A stretch of DNA of 64,000 bases from Coprinellus micaceus (GCA_951394405.1 OX596346.1:1426001-1490000); one strand, 5' to 3'. Shown: positions 1 to 12,372, counted from the stretch's first letter. Notes: a model not told the origin generated them from the sequence alone. Numbers and translations are program-made.

Positions 1-2154
1 AATGAGATCGTGTGAGTGCTTTGACCCTAACAGGGGGCCTGCGGGCAGACTGAATTGCCGTGGCGACTCACCTGCCAAGAATCAGTTATGAACAGTTCCC
101 AGAATAAGGCTCGTCTTTTCTGAACCTCTCCAGGAGAGAGCTTCCACCTCGCACAGTCACGATCTATTCTTGGGTCAATCATACCTCGGGTGGGAGAAAG
201 GGAGAAGAACATACGGAGTCCAATCTGAGGCGGAGATAGACATCAGGAAGAAACGCCACGGAGAGATAGAAGCTTGTCACTCACACTTTGGGCGAGCTTA
301 GTGGCGAGGCCGAAGAGCACGAAGGTACTTTCAATACTGTTTTCTGAAGGTGGAGCGGAAAGTGAGCTTAGTCGGCTACGAATCGCGTCTTTAGTAGACA
401 AATGACCAACCTCTGCTGCAAATACCCTCGTATATCGCCATAAGCGAGACGGTCTGAACTGTTGCAACGCTTGGCGGCCTCTCCAGCACTGGCTCGATGG
501 TGAGGCAGACCTTGGAAAGTTGGTAAAAGTTCTCCGCCTCAGGGTTATCAGGAGCAGACGGCATGGACATGTCAGTCATTGAGCCATAGCAGAAGATCAT
601 GAGGAGCCTGTACACCACCCAAAACCGTCAGCTCGCACGGCAAATATCCACAAAAGGCGACTCACAGTGCCAAGTCGTGCGCATTTCCCTTTGAAGTCGG
701 TGATGACGGCCCATAGCGGTCACCGTGTCCGTTGCTGCTTGAACTCGGCGTCGGCGATGCAGCGGATGTAGGGAGACCCCCGGGTGTCGACGGATTCATG
801 GGCCTTGGCGCCTCCTTGTACCATGCCGGCAGTATCTCCTCCTCGAGCTGCCTCTTCGTTACGGCCCCAAAAAACCAGGGTGCTTGCTCAAGGTAGAGTT
901 GTGCCAATCGGGTAGCATCCTGCCAAGAAGGAATGTAGGTGTTGACGACGTATTCAACGTCGATACCAGGCCGATACATTGACGAGGCGAGCGGGAAGTT
1001 TGCGGCAATGTTTAATACTTCTGGAGAAGTGTATGGTCCAGGAGAAGACACATTCGACTGGGCACTGATAGAAACGGACCGTTGGGTGATCTGGTCGGGG
1101 GAGGATGGGGGTAGTTCGCCCTAGATTTACCTTCAGCATCCAATCCCAACCAATTGAATTGGGAGTCAGTCTCGTAACCAACACTCACAATTAGAAGAGA
1201 CTAGTCCGAGCAACGGGAATGAGTCTTCGTTGGAGGGTTCTCGAGCGATTGGAACGCACCTCTGAGCCAGCTGAGCGACCATAGAAGGTCGCTGCACCGT
1301 CATCTCGTATCGCCAGGGTGCCGAAGGCGTCGATGTACCCGCTTTCCTCGCTTTCCTCCTCCTCCACCTTCCCCACTGTTGTAGCGGTCTCCTTGTCATG
1401 CTCTTCGACTGCTGAGTGAAGTTCGAGACTGCTCTTGATCTGGAAAACGTGTGAGAATACTGCTACAAACGAATCCTGATAGCATGGGCATGGACTAGAG
1501 CAGGGTCCCTACGCGAAGTACCTGGGAGAGCGCTTGGTGTAAGGGACCCGTCTGGAGACTTCTCGATCCTCAACCACCCACTCCCACCCGTTCTTGAAAC
1601 CAAGGTGCGGAATAAGGCGGAGGGGAAGGGGGGAGAGTGGATCGGAGAGAGCTAGGTCACCCACCTTCAGTAGGTCTCGGGAGAGAAGGGGATGGCTTCC
1701 GTCGGTGATGGCCAATGCATCTTCCAGTTGTCGTATTCGGTCACTCATTACGCCAATCTTCGCGTGCAGTTTCTCGGTGTCGGCCAGGACAAATCTACGG
1801 CATATAGTCAGCGAAGTACATGGTATAAGGCGCTGTGACGCACCGAGTCCCCTGTCCAGTAATCAGGCTCCCGTTGGGGCAGATGGCAGAGCATCCCCTC
1901 CTCTTGCAGCTCGCGCAAGGCACGGTCTTATCGCATTTTAATTTGAGCCTATGCGAGGGACGGCTTGTTAGCCTCGTCGTGGTGGTCCCTGATCAAACGT
2001 ACCTTCGGCACTCTGCGCATGAAAGCGCGCCTAGTCGCCACCATCATCAGCAGGGTGCTCGGAATCAGGCGTTCGTGCACGGACCTCGAGCCCGTTTGGT
2101 CTCCTTATCTTGTAGCTTCTGCGCGGTGACATCCTTCTTGTTCACTTGGGGCAT
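1..2154 (-). CDS. Zn2Cys6 transcription factor, C-terminus off the left edge
   Basis: Nuclear DNA-binding regulator of the Gal4-type zinc-cluster class. Translation from the ATG at 2154, across introns at about 2087-2034 and 2005-1952, gives CAECRRLKLKC followed by DKTVPCASCKRRGC at residues 28 to about 55: a binuclear zinc cluster with the longer last spacing seen in many agaricomycete members. PNGSLITGQGTR and a short coiled coil (MSDRIRQLEDAL) follow, as usual for this class. Downstream exons at 1051-662 carry the fungal-specific transcription factor domain (YLEQAPWFFGAVTKRQLEEE), and the exon at 212-27 has DCARWKLSPGEVQKRRALFW, also typical. The reading frame runs off position 1, so the end of the regulatory domain is missing. 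Target genes cannot be inferred from the context. The family call is firm; exon borders in 1100-1750 are approximate. Confidence 0.88.
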
Positions 2155-4235
2155 ATATGTCGGGGACAGGAAGAGAGAGGGAGGAGAGAAGGGGGAAAGG
2201 TGATGGGAAAGGCTAAGAGAGACCTTCGACGGCACGCGGCGGTTAATATTGGCAAGTATTCCTTGGTTATCCCGCCCTTACGTACCAGATCCATGAGACT
2301 TTTGCCCGATAGATGGGGCAACCGCAAATGTATACGCCTTCTTCAACACCAGTCAACCTTGCCAAATGCTGCCATCTCGGCTACTATATGCTGTTTTGGG
2401 GTTCGAGGACACCCTCGCTCCTCCCCCTCAAGCCAACACTCTCGTCTGGAGGAAGCTGCGGGAAGACGTACTTCCACTGACAACGGTGGTCCTTCAAGCT
2501 TCCATCCCCGAATGGCTAGAATTATCGAGGCTCGGTGATCCTCCTGCCTCCTCGTGCTTGTGATTTGCGATTCTCTCGAGATTCTCTGGGTTCAGACCGG
2601 GGCCAAGATCCAGCAGTGTCGGTGAAAGAGCATCTGCGACGGTAGTATGAGGAATGTCATTTAAAACTCAGATGACCCAACTCTCTCCCTGGGGACGTTA
2701 TTAATGACCATGGTATGGTATGTAGATCTCGGTCGCCAGGTCCTCGAATCTGATCCTCTCTCGTACACAGGCAACCCACTCTCTAAATCTGCCTGCTCCG
2801 TGCCTTCATACCCGCATTATTCCATATCCCAGAATTCTTGATATTCTGGCCCAATTTGCCACCGACAATCTTCCTATGGTCCTCAGAAGGCGGCATGGGC
2901 TCGGATATCGCCACCCTACCGTTTCTCCAGGTGGCGCCGTATGTATGCTTTGACGCATGCTGCAGCCATTCAGATCAGTGACCATCGACGCTGGGTAGGC
3001 GGGACCTTTTTACGGTACGATACGGGGGCTGGCTGGGCAGCGAGGCAGCTCGTAACCCCAGGAGGGAGTGAATGCAGGGGTGACCTTGCCTCGCTTTGCT
3101 TTGCATTCCCCAAATGTATCATAGATCCCCCAGATTCATTCATATCTCTGCCCACCAAGAGGAGGGGCTCCTAAACCGACCTCATTAACCAACCCATTGG
3201 GCCTGCACCATCATTTCGAACTCGAAGTCCTGGGATGGTGTGTGGCTTCGAAAGCCAGTCATCATCTGCACCTTGGCCATCCCATCTCCCCCTATTGAAA
3301 CCGCAGGACTACTGGGAAGGCAGGTGCGTTCTCATAATAATCAACACAACCCTCTCAACGCTGAGAAACCTCTCTTAGCTTTAAACCTGCAACCCCAATA
3401 TCCATAACGCGAGGCCTTACCTGAGTCTCCTCATCTCGTACTCATCTGATCGAAACCTGGCGCCTAATGGGCGTCAGGCCTCGTGCCATGGTGATGCTCA
3501 CTCCTTGTGGTCGCTTAGGCACACGTACACTCTGTATGTTCGTCTCTCCAGACAAGGAAATATTGCCAAATTGTGACAAAAGCTCAGTTGAGGGCTTGGG
3601 AAATCAGGCAACAAAGCAACGACTAAACTTATGTCCGTGTTGTTGGGTTCCCTGGAGACGGAGAATCCGCGCTTGTATCACGAGTATTCTTGGGCCCCTG
3701 TCGACATGTTGGTGTCCTGATTTACCCGGGTCTAGTTGGATCTAGCCAGACATGCAAGTTCAGGTGCGAGGTTACGAAGGGTTACGATCCATGAAGCGTT
3801 GACTCAAGGATCTCTGCAGGCTCGCAACCGGACCCGTACCTGACAAGGTTCCTGCCCCGACTCGGAGGAAGGCTTCGAATGCTTGACAGCCTCACAACTT
3901 CACAAGGTCGACCGCTGTGGTAAAAAGTGAGTACATAGGTAAAATTTCACTCGCACCTCATCAACCTTTTTTGCTGAAAGGTTTCCTCCTCATCAAAGCG
4001 CACACGCCTTTCTCAGGAGTAAAACGGCCTTCGTCCTCCTCTCATTGCCTTTCTCACCCCATGATACCTCCCTCCGCATCCACCTCCCTTTCCCCATGCC
4101 CATACGCTCCGTATGAAGAGTTCTTTCCCCACCCTCGCAAATGAATGACAGAACGGGGTAAGTAACGCATAGCACCCTCTCTCTTGGCGGGGCCAATAGT
4201 CGCCACGGTCACGACATCCCAATCTCTGCTTCCTT
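2155..4235. other. Intergenic, no gene recognised
   Basis: About 2.1 kb upstream of the transcription factor. Short open frames exist on both strands, for example at 2146-2538 and 2366-2563 (+), but they lack family resemblance, splice-linked neighbours or convincing codon bias. A GGCGCCTAA nonamer lies at 3459-3467. The right end borders the transposon at 4236. Confidence 0.5.
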
Positions 4236-4905
4236 AGGACCCCCCATTATCCCTATGTAGGTCCGATCCCAGTGCGGACGAAAATGGCCCCAATTGGACC
4301 CCCCAGGTCCGATTTTTGTGCGGACGAAAACGAAAAATTTGGCACGCAGGTCCGATCTTTTGTGCGGCGAAACAACCCTAGTCGGTAGCGATGTCCGATC
4401 CCATGCGGACGAAATCTGAGGGCGAGGAACGGGCCTAGGCAACCTGGGCGGGCCTCACCGTCGTCACCATTTTTGAGGGGATCACTCTGGAGTGCCGCCC
4501 AGTGCCCTCCAGTGCCTAAATTTCGTCTTTTGGAGATGGTCGGACGATAGCATTTGGGTTGTGAACCGCAAGCGAGATTAGAGCGACCGTGTGGTTGCAG
4601 CTCGTTTCACTACCCCTCCCTTCCTCCACCATTATTTCGAAGTTTCAGCCTTTATACTTGGTCGTTGTGTGATATAGTACAGTATCTACCTATTTTAATA
4701 CCCTGAATCTGCTTTGAACGCGATTTTTGGGCCCGTGCGGACGGATAAGCGCCCTGGGAGGTATCATCCGCGGTGCGGACGAAAATGGGCCAAAAATGGT
4801 ACCCCCGATCCCAATGCGGACGGAAGCCGGCCTGAAATGGAGGTGCGAAAATGGCCGAAAATGGCGATTTTGGATCGAACATAGCTCAGCATAATGGGGG
4901 GTCCT
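4236..4905. mobile_element. Non-autonomous DNA transposon (MITE), 670 bp, complete
   Basis: The element starts with AGGACCCCCCATTAT (4236-4250) and ends with the exact reverse complement (4891-4905), a perfect 15-bp terminal inverted repeat. GCTTCCTT is repeated exactly on both sides (4228-4235 and 4906-4913), an 8-bp target-site duplication. Near both ends lie short degenerate palindromes of the form GTCCG-(8-9 nt)-CGGAC: copies at 4261, 4307, 4350 and 4393, spaced 43-46 bp, and related half-sites at about 4736-4825. Subterminal repeats of this kind are typical transposase-binding arrays. There is no transposase frame. An 8-bp duplication fits hAT or the Kyakuja/Dileera/Zisupton groups. The perfect ends suggest recent insertion. 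Confidence 0.88.
4261..4411. repeat. Subterminal array of GTCCG...CGGAC palindromes
   Basis: Four copies at a 43-46 bp step inside the transposon: 4261-4279, 4307-4325, 4350-4368 (right arm changed) and 4393-4410. Arms are GTCCG and CGGAC around an 8-9 nt centre, often ATCCCAGT or ATTTTTGT. Confidence 0.75.
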
Positions 4906-7060
4906 GCTTCCTTCTCAAGTTCTGTCTTCTGTCTTCTCATATCCCCAAAACCTTCACCCCTTTAAAGTCGCTCCCCCGTGATTCCTGGAAACGGAAGAAG
5001 ACGGAGAAGGGGAAGAAGCAGAGATGAGGCCGAAGTATGGTAAGTATACGAGCAACGGATTGGCCAAGGATATGTTGGGACGAGACGAACGTTTGTCTAG
5101 CGAGTTCTCATCTCCATTGTGCTCGCCAGCAGGGGACAGCGAAGCGCCGACGATGTGATCGAGGACCTGATGACCCGCCATTCGAAACTGTATTCGATTT
5201 GCATCGGTAACCCACACTCACTCCCTTCTTTGCTTATCTGAAGTTACGACCCGGCGGCCTGCGTACTGTGACTCGACAAGTGCCAGTGTGTACATTTGTG
5301 GGTGTTGTCTCCCCTGAACACGCACAGGAAGATGACGAGCTAACGAAGTCTATATTTAATAGGGTGTTTCCTCTTCCCAATAGCACGCGCATTCCGTCAA
5401 CCATGATATAGTTGACCATCACGCACGAGAGCAGACGACGTCCTCAATCCGGAGCCGTATTGACAGTACCTGCGTCTAAGGGAGCAGGTTTCCAAAGTTC
5501 CCTTCGATGGAGCCCTGTGCGCCGATACAGCGATCGGTTGCGAATGACAATCATTGAACAACCCTGAACCCACAAACTCCAGTTATCGTACCGACGGTGA
5601 TACGACGGACAAGCTGGGCATGCAAGAACCCGGATATAAGCTCAAACGACATCTCGGAAAAGGAGAAAGTGTCAAGAGAGGCGCATTGGCTTGGCCAATG
5701 AAATTACGGAGGGGAAAGCCCAATTGGCTATATTTGCGGAACTCTGGATTTGTGACTGACGTTTATTGCACAAGCTTGCCTCATATCGCATTGAGTACGC
5801 AAGCAGTGGACAAGGACCGAGCGAACTTGGCAATGGGACAAATAGCGACCTCAAGGCCTAAATCCTTGCCACGGGTGTCAAAACACAGTTTCAATTGGGG
5901 AGGACCACGACAAAAAACACCCCCTTGTCGGCATATGACTGTGGTGCCCAGTGCCTGGCTGCCAAAGTGTACTCGCCATCCTTCCTCATCCGTACAACCG
6001 CGAAAAACTCGTGCGACTCTCGACTGTCATCGTATAAAGTGCGTGTGAATGCCATTCAAGTTAGAGTGCCTTTTGAATACTAGTACTAGATGTCTGGCCA
6101 ATGGATAGTGACCCTAAGATCCGGAGAGATAAAAGGGGCGAGCTGCAGAGGGTGATACTTGGGTGGATCTAGTACATCGCCCTGGGCTTTCCGCCCAATT
6201 GAGCACCCTATAGCGCTGGCATAATCAAGCACAATTCCACGCGCCTAGCTACATTGGCCTCCTCCTGGCCGCATTCAGGCCTGCTTCCTGCTTCCCTTTC
6301 ATCGGCGTCCGTCTTACATGCTTGCCGCTGATTCCTGTTCGGACGAGTCCATCCTCCGACCCTCATTCGTAACCTCATCGACCACATGCCGTAGCAAGAA
6401 TATGTGGGGACAGGGTGGCCAAACGCGATCGGGTGATGATGATGCCGCTGGCGCCTACTAGCCTTTGTGGGCGCTTGTGTGGTGCTTCGCTAAGCTAAGC
6501 GCGCGCCACTGACCGTCGGTCCCGATCTCCAGTTTATGGCCCGGGTGCAGTTGGATGAGACTTCCTATCTGCGGAGTAGTTTTGTGAACCAGATTGGTAT
6601 GAAAGAAATTGCAGCAAAGAGCGAGGAGGCTGCGCCTCAACCACAGGGCTTTGATACCTTGCTTCGGGGTACTCTGGGTCGGCAGCGCTCGGTTGGGTTC
6701 TAACCGGCGGTGCGATGCGGACCAGACTCTCGGCGCTTGGGACTTCCAAGTGCTAACTGAAGTCGACCCAATAGAGCCCAATAGTGGAAACGAGGCTGCT
6801 GCGGGTGATATACTTTCTGTTGATCGTGATACTAGTAACGCCACGACTTCGAGACCAATTCCGACTCGGAGCAGCTTGGTGTGCCTGGAAAGCCTCTTAG
6901 TTTGTTAAGCACGGATGTCAAGATCGTCAGTGAAGATGGGGATCGACATTTGGATGGGGGATACAAATTGAAAGAAGCATGGGCTAGTTAGGAGGTTGTG
7001 CCAGCAATAGTGTATGGTAAGGAGCAGGACAAAAGGAGAGGTACACATCATGTTTCTTGA
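4906..7060. other. Intergenic, no gene recognised
   Basis: About 2.15 kb between the transposon and the BAH-PHD gene. The longest frame, 5554-6048 (+), encodes 164 residues with no recognisable domain and poor codon structure. Frames at 6458-6908 overlap on opposite strands and look like chance. No terminal repeats were seen. Confidence 0.5.
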
Positions 7061-8788
7061 TTAAATCGCACTTCCACACTCTGGACAAGCAAACACAGGG
7101 ATGTCCTTCTTGCCTTCAATTTTGACCACACACTCGTCTAGCTTGACCTCGGGCTCCAAACCCATCACTCGTTCTTCCCAATCATCGGGCACTTCTCCGC
7201 GTTCCACCTTGGTGCTGTCATCATCATACTCGACACTCATGTTGTCCGCTTCGTCCCCGCCGAGTCCAAGTATCTCGTGCACAAGCCTCCTTGCCCGGAC
7301 GACAGGTCGTACATTTCCCGATACCCCCCCGGTCACGAACAGAGAGCCGCGCACGATAGGCTGGGAAGCCAACAAGACGAGCTTGCCTGGCAGCCTTCCC
7401 AGTGCGTCGATTAGCCCTCCGTCCTCCTGTTCAGGGCCTTCTAGAGGGTCCTCCAGAGTCACCGTGACCTTGCCCTTCTGCGGCGACATAGATGCACTGC
7501 TCCGCATAGACGTCCGCCGACGCTTCTCTGGACGCACTGTGCGTGCAGGGGGAAGGACGAGGGTAGCGGCGGTGTCGGGAGAGGTGAGTACCCGTGTCGG
7601 GGCTGCCTGCATTGAGGGTCTACCTCGCTTCGATTTTCCCGGGCTCTTCTGAACTTTCGGAGAGGGGACATCGAAGAGCGATCCTGCGTTGAGGAGGCAT
7701 GTCTGATGGTACCACTTCCGGCACAGCGGGCGTGGGCAGAAGTGCATCACAGTTTCTGAGTCGTGGTAGGCGTAGGGGACCCCACAGGTGCATGATGACC
7801 CTCCGGGTTTGGGGTCGAGACGCTTGCCTTTTCGGTTGAGCTCGTACCGTGAGTAGAACTGGCTGGGGCTGATATAGGTCTGCTCGAGGTCGTCGTCACG
7901 AAGCCATTTCATTTTGATTACCTCTGTAGTTCAACGAAGGTGAGATGGGTGTGCGGGAAGTTTGAATACACGATGAGGACGATAAAAGGGTTCGGTGGGT
8001 GGTGTCACTGTAGCGGAACCCCAATTGGTGGACACAGCCGTCGTCTACGACCGACCAGTGAATGTGTCGGGTAGTGAAGATGAATTCCTGGGGGGTAGAC
8101 TAGGCACCAGGTCGCCTCGAGGGAGGGCCCACAAAGGGAGGCAAAGGGTAGGAAGTCGGTACGCACCATTGAATGCTTGCGAGGAGACGCGGTCGGTGTG
8201 GCTAGAGTGCATACGCTCGTATGGTGAACATTTTGTGGGGTCGCTGTTCCTAGTCAGAGAGGGTACAACGTGGTGAGTGGACATCGCTCACAAGGATTTG
8301 ATAACACCGCTGACATCTTTCGCAGAATACCACCATCGAACGTTTGCCCAAACCTGCCAATAATCGTTGCTCAACGCGCGAGGAAGGCACTCAGACGAAC
8401 AGGATATACTTACATCGGTTGAGGGTTCAGGTTCTTCATAAGTGATACCCCGTATCTCAAGGATCTCCGCGACCCAATACTCGCTCTGGCCGATATCACT
8501 CCCAGGCTCTTTCTCGTGTGGTAGGATCGTCACTCTGTTCCGCCGAACGATTGAGCATAACTGCCCTCCGGTGGGCGGAGAATGCCAACGTACGTGTCTC
8601 CGAGCGAGAATTTGTACTCTTTCTTAACATAGTCTGAGACTATTGTACTTTTCAGCAACGCTTTCGCCTGATCTGGTTACCCACGTACCTCTGAAAGCCC
8701 CATACTTCAGCATCCGATTCCATTCCGCGTCAGTTGGAGGCAGGTAATCCGAGTCCTCAGGTGCTTGATTTGAACTTCTCCGAGGCAT
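7061..8788 (-). CDS. BAH domain plus PHD-like zinc finger protein
   Basis: Predicted chromatin reader. The ATG at 8788 begins MPRRSSNQAPEDSDYLPP. Small exons then give SDYVKKEYKFSLGDT, VAEILEIRG (8530-8410), YWQVWANVRWWYSAKDV (about 8340-8290) and PYERMHSSHTDRVSSQAFN (about 8255-8175), the pattern of a bromo-adjacent homology domain. The last exon (about 7925-7061) has FYSRYEL and a cysteine/histidine cluster CTC, then HFCPRPLCRKWYHQTC, like the first part of a PHD finger. The remaining CPEC pair appears only at the extreme C-terminus (VFACPECGSAI) after roughly 200 residues of basic, low-complexity sequence with an AT-hook-like KRGRPS. An exon between about 8175 and 7925 is likely but unresolved. 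The gene is divergent from the REEP gene, 265 bp apart. Confidence 0.8.
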
Positions 8789-9053
8789 TGGGACTAGTCC
8801 AGAGTTTCGACGCCCTTGGGTGGTGTGGTGGTCGAGCTGAACCGGTCGTGAGCCTGACAGCGAGAGCAAAGAGGGTGGGGAATAGGGGCATCGACTGAGC
8901 CGGCGCTAATAGATTACATCATCCATCAGAGGCGCTCACCTGGCATGAGGAACACTCAATACGGTTCGAATACACTTTCCTTTCTCCTTTCACCACCTCA
9001 ATTTCTGTCCACTTTCGTCAAGTATTCGACCGTCAAAACCGACAGCAGAGACC

Positions 9054-10356
9054 ATGTTCTTCTACCTGGTATCCTGTATAGTGAGGTCGGTCCGGGACCC
9101 CGTTCAGGAGCAGTAACACGAGCTCACTCCTTGTCACCTTGTCTGGTCTGTTCCCGGCTTTCTCTGGTCCCTGAACGGAATGTAGCTCTGGCTCGGCGTT
9201 TCTCTACCCGGCGTATGCAAGTTACAAGACTCTGAGCCAACGACCAGCATCTGAAGAGGAGCTGGAGAGATGGTTGATGTACTGGTCCGTGCTTGGCTGC
9301 GTCGTCGCCGTAGAGTACGTCGCGGAATGGGTTGTCTCGTGGTAAGTGCGCGGATTGCGTATCCCTCCCCTTAACCCTGACAGACACAATCGAATCGATG
9401 GTATCGTGTATCGATAACAATCCAGACCTCGAATCTATTGAGATGCTGTCATCTCCACGCCGGGCCACGATTATATCTGACTTCTCTTCACATTTGGTCA
9501 CAGGATCCCCTTCTACTACACCCTCAAGACCTTATTCCTGCTCTACCTTGCTCTCCCTCAAACACAAGGGTCAACATACATTTACCTTTCCCACCTACAT
9601 CCCTTCTTCTCTACACATGAATCCCAAATCGACGCGACCCTCGCCTCTCTCAAGGCCCGTGCCAAAGCCTTCCTCCAAGAACGTCTGCGACTGCTTTGGG
9701 AAGGCGTCGCCGCCGCCATTGGCCAGCAGAGCCAACAACAAGCGACGCCTTTCTCAGAAGATGTTGCGCAGTCCACTGGACCACCTTCGGCTGCCACCCC
9801 TGGAGGGCCTGCGCAGCTCCTAGGGTCGTTGTGGACGTCATATGGACCAGGGATTATGGCTTCGGGCACTGCGCTCCTCTGGCAGAGCGCAGCTAGGCTC
9901 CCGACAGGTCCTGGGGCTACGATTGGGTCTGCGGCGCAACCAAACGCCCCTAGGAGGCAGAGGGAACCGCTGACGACCCCTTCGTCGTCCTACTTCCGGA
10001 ATGCGGACCTTGCCGGACCTCAGGCTTCGCTCCTTGAGCGTAAACGACAGCTCGAGGCTGAGCTTGCGGCTCTGAATGCAGCTGCTGGTGCGTCATCGTC
10101 GATCCCGATGCCAAGTGCGTCGCCGCAGCTGAACGTTCGGGGTTCGCCTGATTCAATCCGGAGTCGAGAGCGGACGAACAGCGGAAGATTCGAGGAGGTT
10201 GAGGTACCGAGTGATGTGGAAGGATATGACGTTGGTGATGAGGATGGTGTCGGGTATGCGAGGCGTCCTGGACAGCAGCAGAGGAAGGGGAGTGGGTGGT
10301 TTGGAGGGTGGGGGAGTGGCGCTAAGGGGGATTACGAGCGAGTTAAGAGTGATTAG
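9054..10356 (+). CDS. REEP/DP1/HVA22 (TB2) family ER membrane protein
   Basis: Membrane-shaping protein of the endoplasmic reticulum. Three exons join in frame: 9054-9085, 9186-9341 and 9504-10356, giving about 346 residues. The start MFFYLVSCIV leads into AFLYPAYASYKTL, then LMYWSVLGCVVAVEYVAEW and IPFYYTLKTLFLLYLALPQ with GSTYIYLSHLHPFFS. This is the standard TB2/DP1/HVA22 signature: paired hydrophobic hairpins followed by an amphipathic stretch. The C-terminal half is longer than in yeast Yop1 and contains a coiled coil (ERKRQLEAELAALN) and an acidic tail (VPSDVEGYDVGDEDG), closer to the REEP1-4 type. The family assignment is firm; the first 32-nt exon rests on frame and splice-site agreement. 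Confidence 0.88.
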
Positions 10357-10842
10357 GTGAGGCGTTGGGGCGGTGGTGCTTGCCGTAGCAAATGTCCTTT
10401 CTTATCGAAAGGTGAACCCTCACCTCGTGGCAAGCCTCGTTGGGGCTTACCCCCCATATGGGTGCACTCCCGTTTACCTTCTTTCAATATTTAATCGAAC
10501 ATGAAGTCGAACGTAGCTCTGCCGCATTTCCTTCTCCGTTTTTCCCTTACCTGTTCTCATCGCTATCGCAGTCCCTTCGCTTTCCATTCTCAAATCAATT
10601 TCATTACCATTGCATTACACTGGATGTTTTCATGACCCTCACGTTGTCTTGGCTGTAGCCTCACACCCAAATACAATAGTCCCAATACCATCGCGTGATC
10701 TCGTCGCCAGCAATGCTTGATTGACTAGAAAGTACTCCGTTTCCATATCGTTACATTAAGATACAACATATAGTCAGCCCGTAGCTAGTGTGCCCATGCC
10801 CAAGACACCATCCCACCGATTTTCAATTTGAAACAAGAGACA
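10357..10842. other. Intergenic, convergent 3' ends
   Basis: The 3' flanks of the convergent REEP gene and the gene at 10843-11565. Nothing else was recognised. Confidence 0.5.
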
Positions 10843-11565
10843 TTATTTCTTCTCCTCCGAGTCCATGAGCTCCGCGTACTGGCCATCCATGAGCCCACTC
10901 CCACTTTCACTCTTACTCCTCCCATGCCCTCCTCCCGACTTCTTTATCGAACCCGTCATACTCCTCCTCAAACCCTCCACAACCCCCTGCATCTTCGGCA
11001 ACCCACTCCGTCGAATCGCGTCTTTGAATCGCAGGGTGCTGGGAGGTGCGGACGTAGGGTACTCCTTCGTTGGATAGGAGGATGATGAGTCGCGTTTTGA
11101 GTGCGATGATGATGAGGGAGAACCGGATTTCGATGAGGGGGATTTAAGTGTGAGCTTACGCCGAATCTTCGACTTGGATTCCGGGGGGTCGTCAGGACCG
11201 CTTTTAGGGGAGGTAATGAGGTGGCGAGGGACGAATTGCTCAAAACTTGTGGGCGCCCAGCGGGGGCCGTCGTCAGGATCGTCCTGGTCCACCCCTGGGG
11301 TATGGAATGCCTGCGGCCGCTCTTGCTCGAAGCGCTGGATAGGGTCTTGTACGGGAGAAAGCTTCCCGTAATCAGAGCCGGGCTCTCCTTTGTACATGGT
11401 GCCTTTCCGGTCGAGGAAGGTGTATTGGGAAGTGTCGGTGTCGTAGCCGACTCGTTTGAAGCCTTCGGGGAGGCGGGCGCGGTCCTGTAGGGATGGATGG
11501 GCGGAGGATGTTTTAGAGGAGTGAGAAGTAGTTACCCCGTCGGCTTCTGTCCACCTGTTGCTCAT
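10843..11565 (-). CDS. Conserved fungal protein of unknown function
   Basis: Single-exon frame of 240 residues starting at the ATG at 11565. Residues 30-70 form an ordered-looking motif (LPEGFKRVGYDTDTSQYTF, then DRKGTMYKGEPGSDYG) of a kind seen at the start of uncharacterised mushroom proteins. The rest is rich in Ser, Pro and Lys and predicted disordered (SKSGSPSSSSHSKRDSSSSY). No signal peptide, membrane segment or catalytic motif is visible. The long uninterrupted frame and conserved-looking N-terminus support a real gene. No function is assigned. Confidence 0.7.
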   Translation of the reverse strand: MSNRWTEADGVTTSHSSKTSSAHPSLQDRARLPEGFKRVGYDTDTSQYTFLDRKGTMYKGEPGSDYGKLSPVQDPIQRFEQERPQAFHTPGVDQDDPDDGPRWAPTSFEQFVPRHLITSPKSGPDDPPESKSKIRRKLTLKSPSSKSGSPSSSSHSKRDSSSSYPTKEYPTSAPPSTLRFKDAIRRSGLPKMQGVVEGLRRSMTGSIKKSGGGHGRSKSESGSGLMDGQYAELMDSEEKK

Positions 11566-12372
11566 AATAAGGCTGGGGATTCCGAAGTGTTGGGTAGAGT
11601 GTCGAAAAGGCTCAGAGATAGGAATGAATGAAGTGGGTCCGGGTATGCTGCGATGCCGTCAGAATGGGTAGGTGCTGGGGAAGGTACACCACTGCGAGCA
11701 GATAAACGAAGCAAAGAGAGTCCCGGGACGCTGGAAGTAACTAGAGATGTCTGATAAGCTTCCAGCCGCAGAGTATCGAGGAGATCCTTGTAGTCCAGAA
11801 GAGTCGTGTGCGGACCGCTAGTAGGGAGACTGGCCCCGTGGACTTGTTGTAGAGGTTAGTGAGGGACTCGAAACACGGTGGCGCATACCCACTTTATATC
11901 CAGCCACACTCTTATCTGGATCCAGCCTCGAACATAGAAAACACGCCGAAAGGTCGTGTCCTCTAGCCGAATTCACGTTTATGTCCCGGCAAGGAGGTCA
12001 AGGCGATGCCAGAGTAATCTGGAATGACAAAATGTGTTTCAAATGGCGTCAGAGAGCACAAAGATCGGTTCCTCGAGGAGAAGTGGTAGATTCAACGCAG
12101 GCTGGGCGGTGGTGGTCGTTCAGCTCGAAGTCCAGTGGTCGGGGACCGGGGTTGACAGGAAGTGGAGGATGCCATGGCGCTAATCGGCGTGTGGGAAAGT
12201 GGTCAACTGGTGCCGGATTTGCCGAGGCCAATGGCTCACGTGGACGCGCGACGTCGGTCACAGCCACACCGTCGCGTCTCCCTCTTGCACCGACCATCTT
12301 CATCTCCTCCTCAACCAGAACCACCACCACAGAGCTCAGCACCAATTACCTTCTTCATAATAACGATTTTGG
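11566..12372. other. Intergenic, divergent promoter region
   Basis: About 0.8 kb between the divergent gene at 10843-11565 and ORC3. Frames at 11981-12388 overlap on both strands and look non-coding. No other feature was seen. Confidence 0.5.

Noticed and set aside
5554..6048. Open frame of 164 residues on the plus strand
   Set aside because: No domain, no hydrophobic or repeat pattern, no splice-linked exon and overlap with opposite-strand frames; most likely chance.
8942..8985. GGTTCGAAT resembling a tRNA B box
   Set aside because: No A box or cloverleaf could be drawn around it; no tRNA gene was found in the window.
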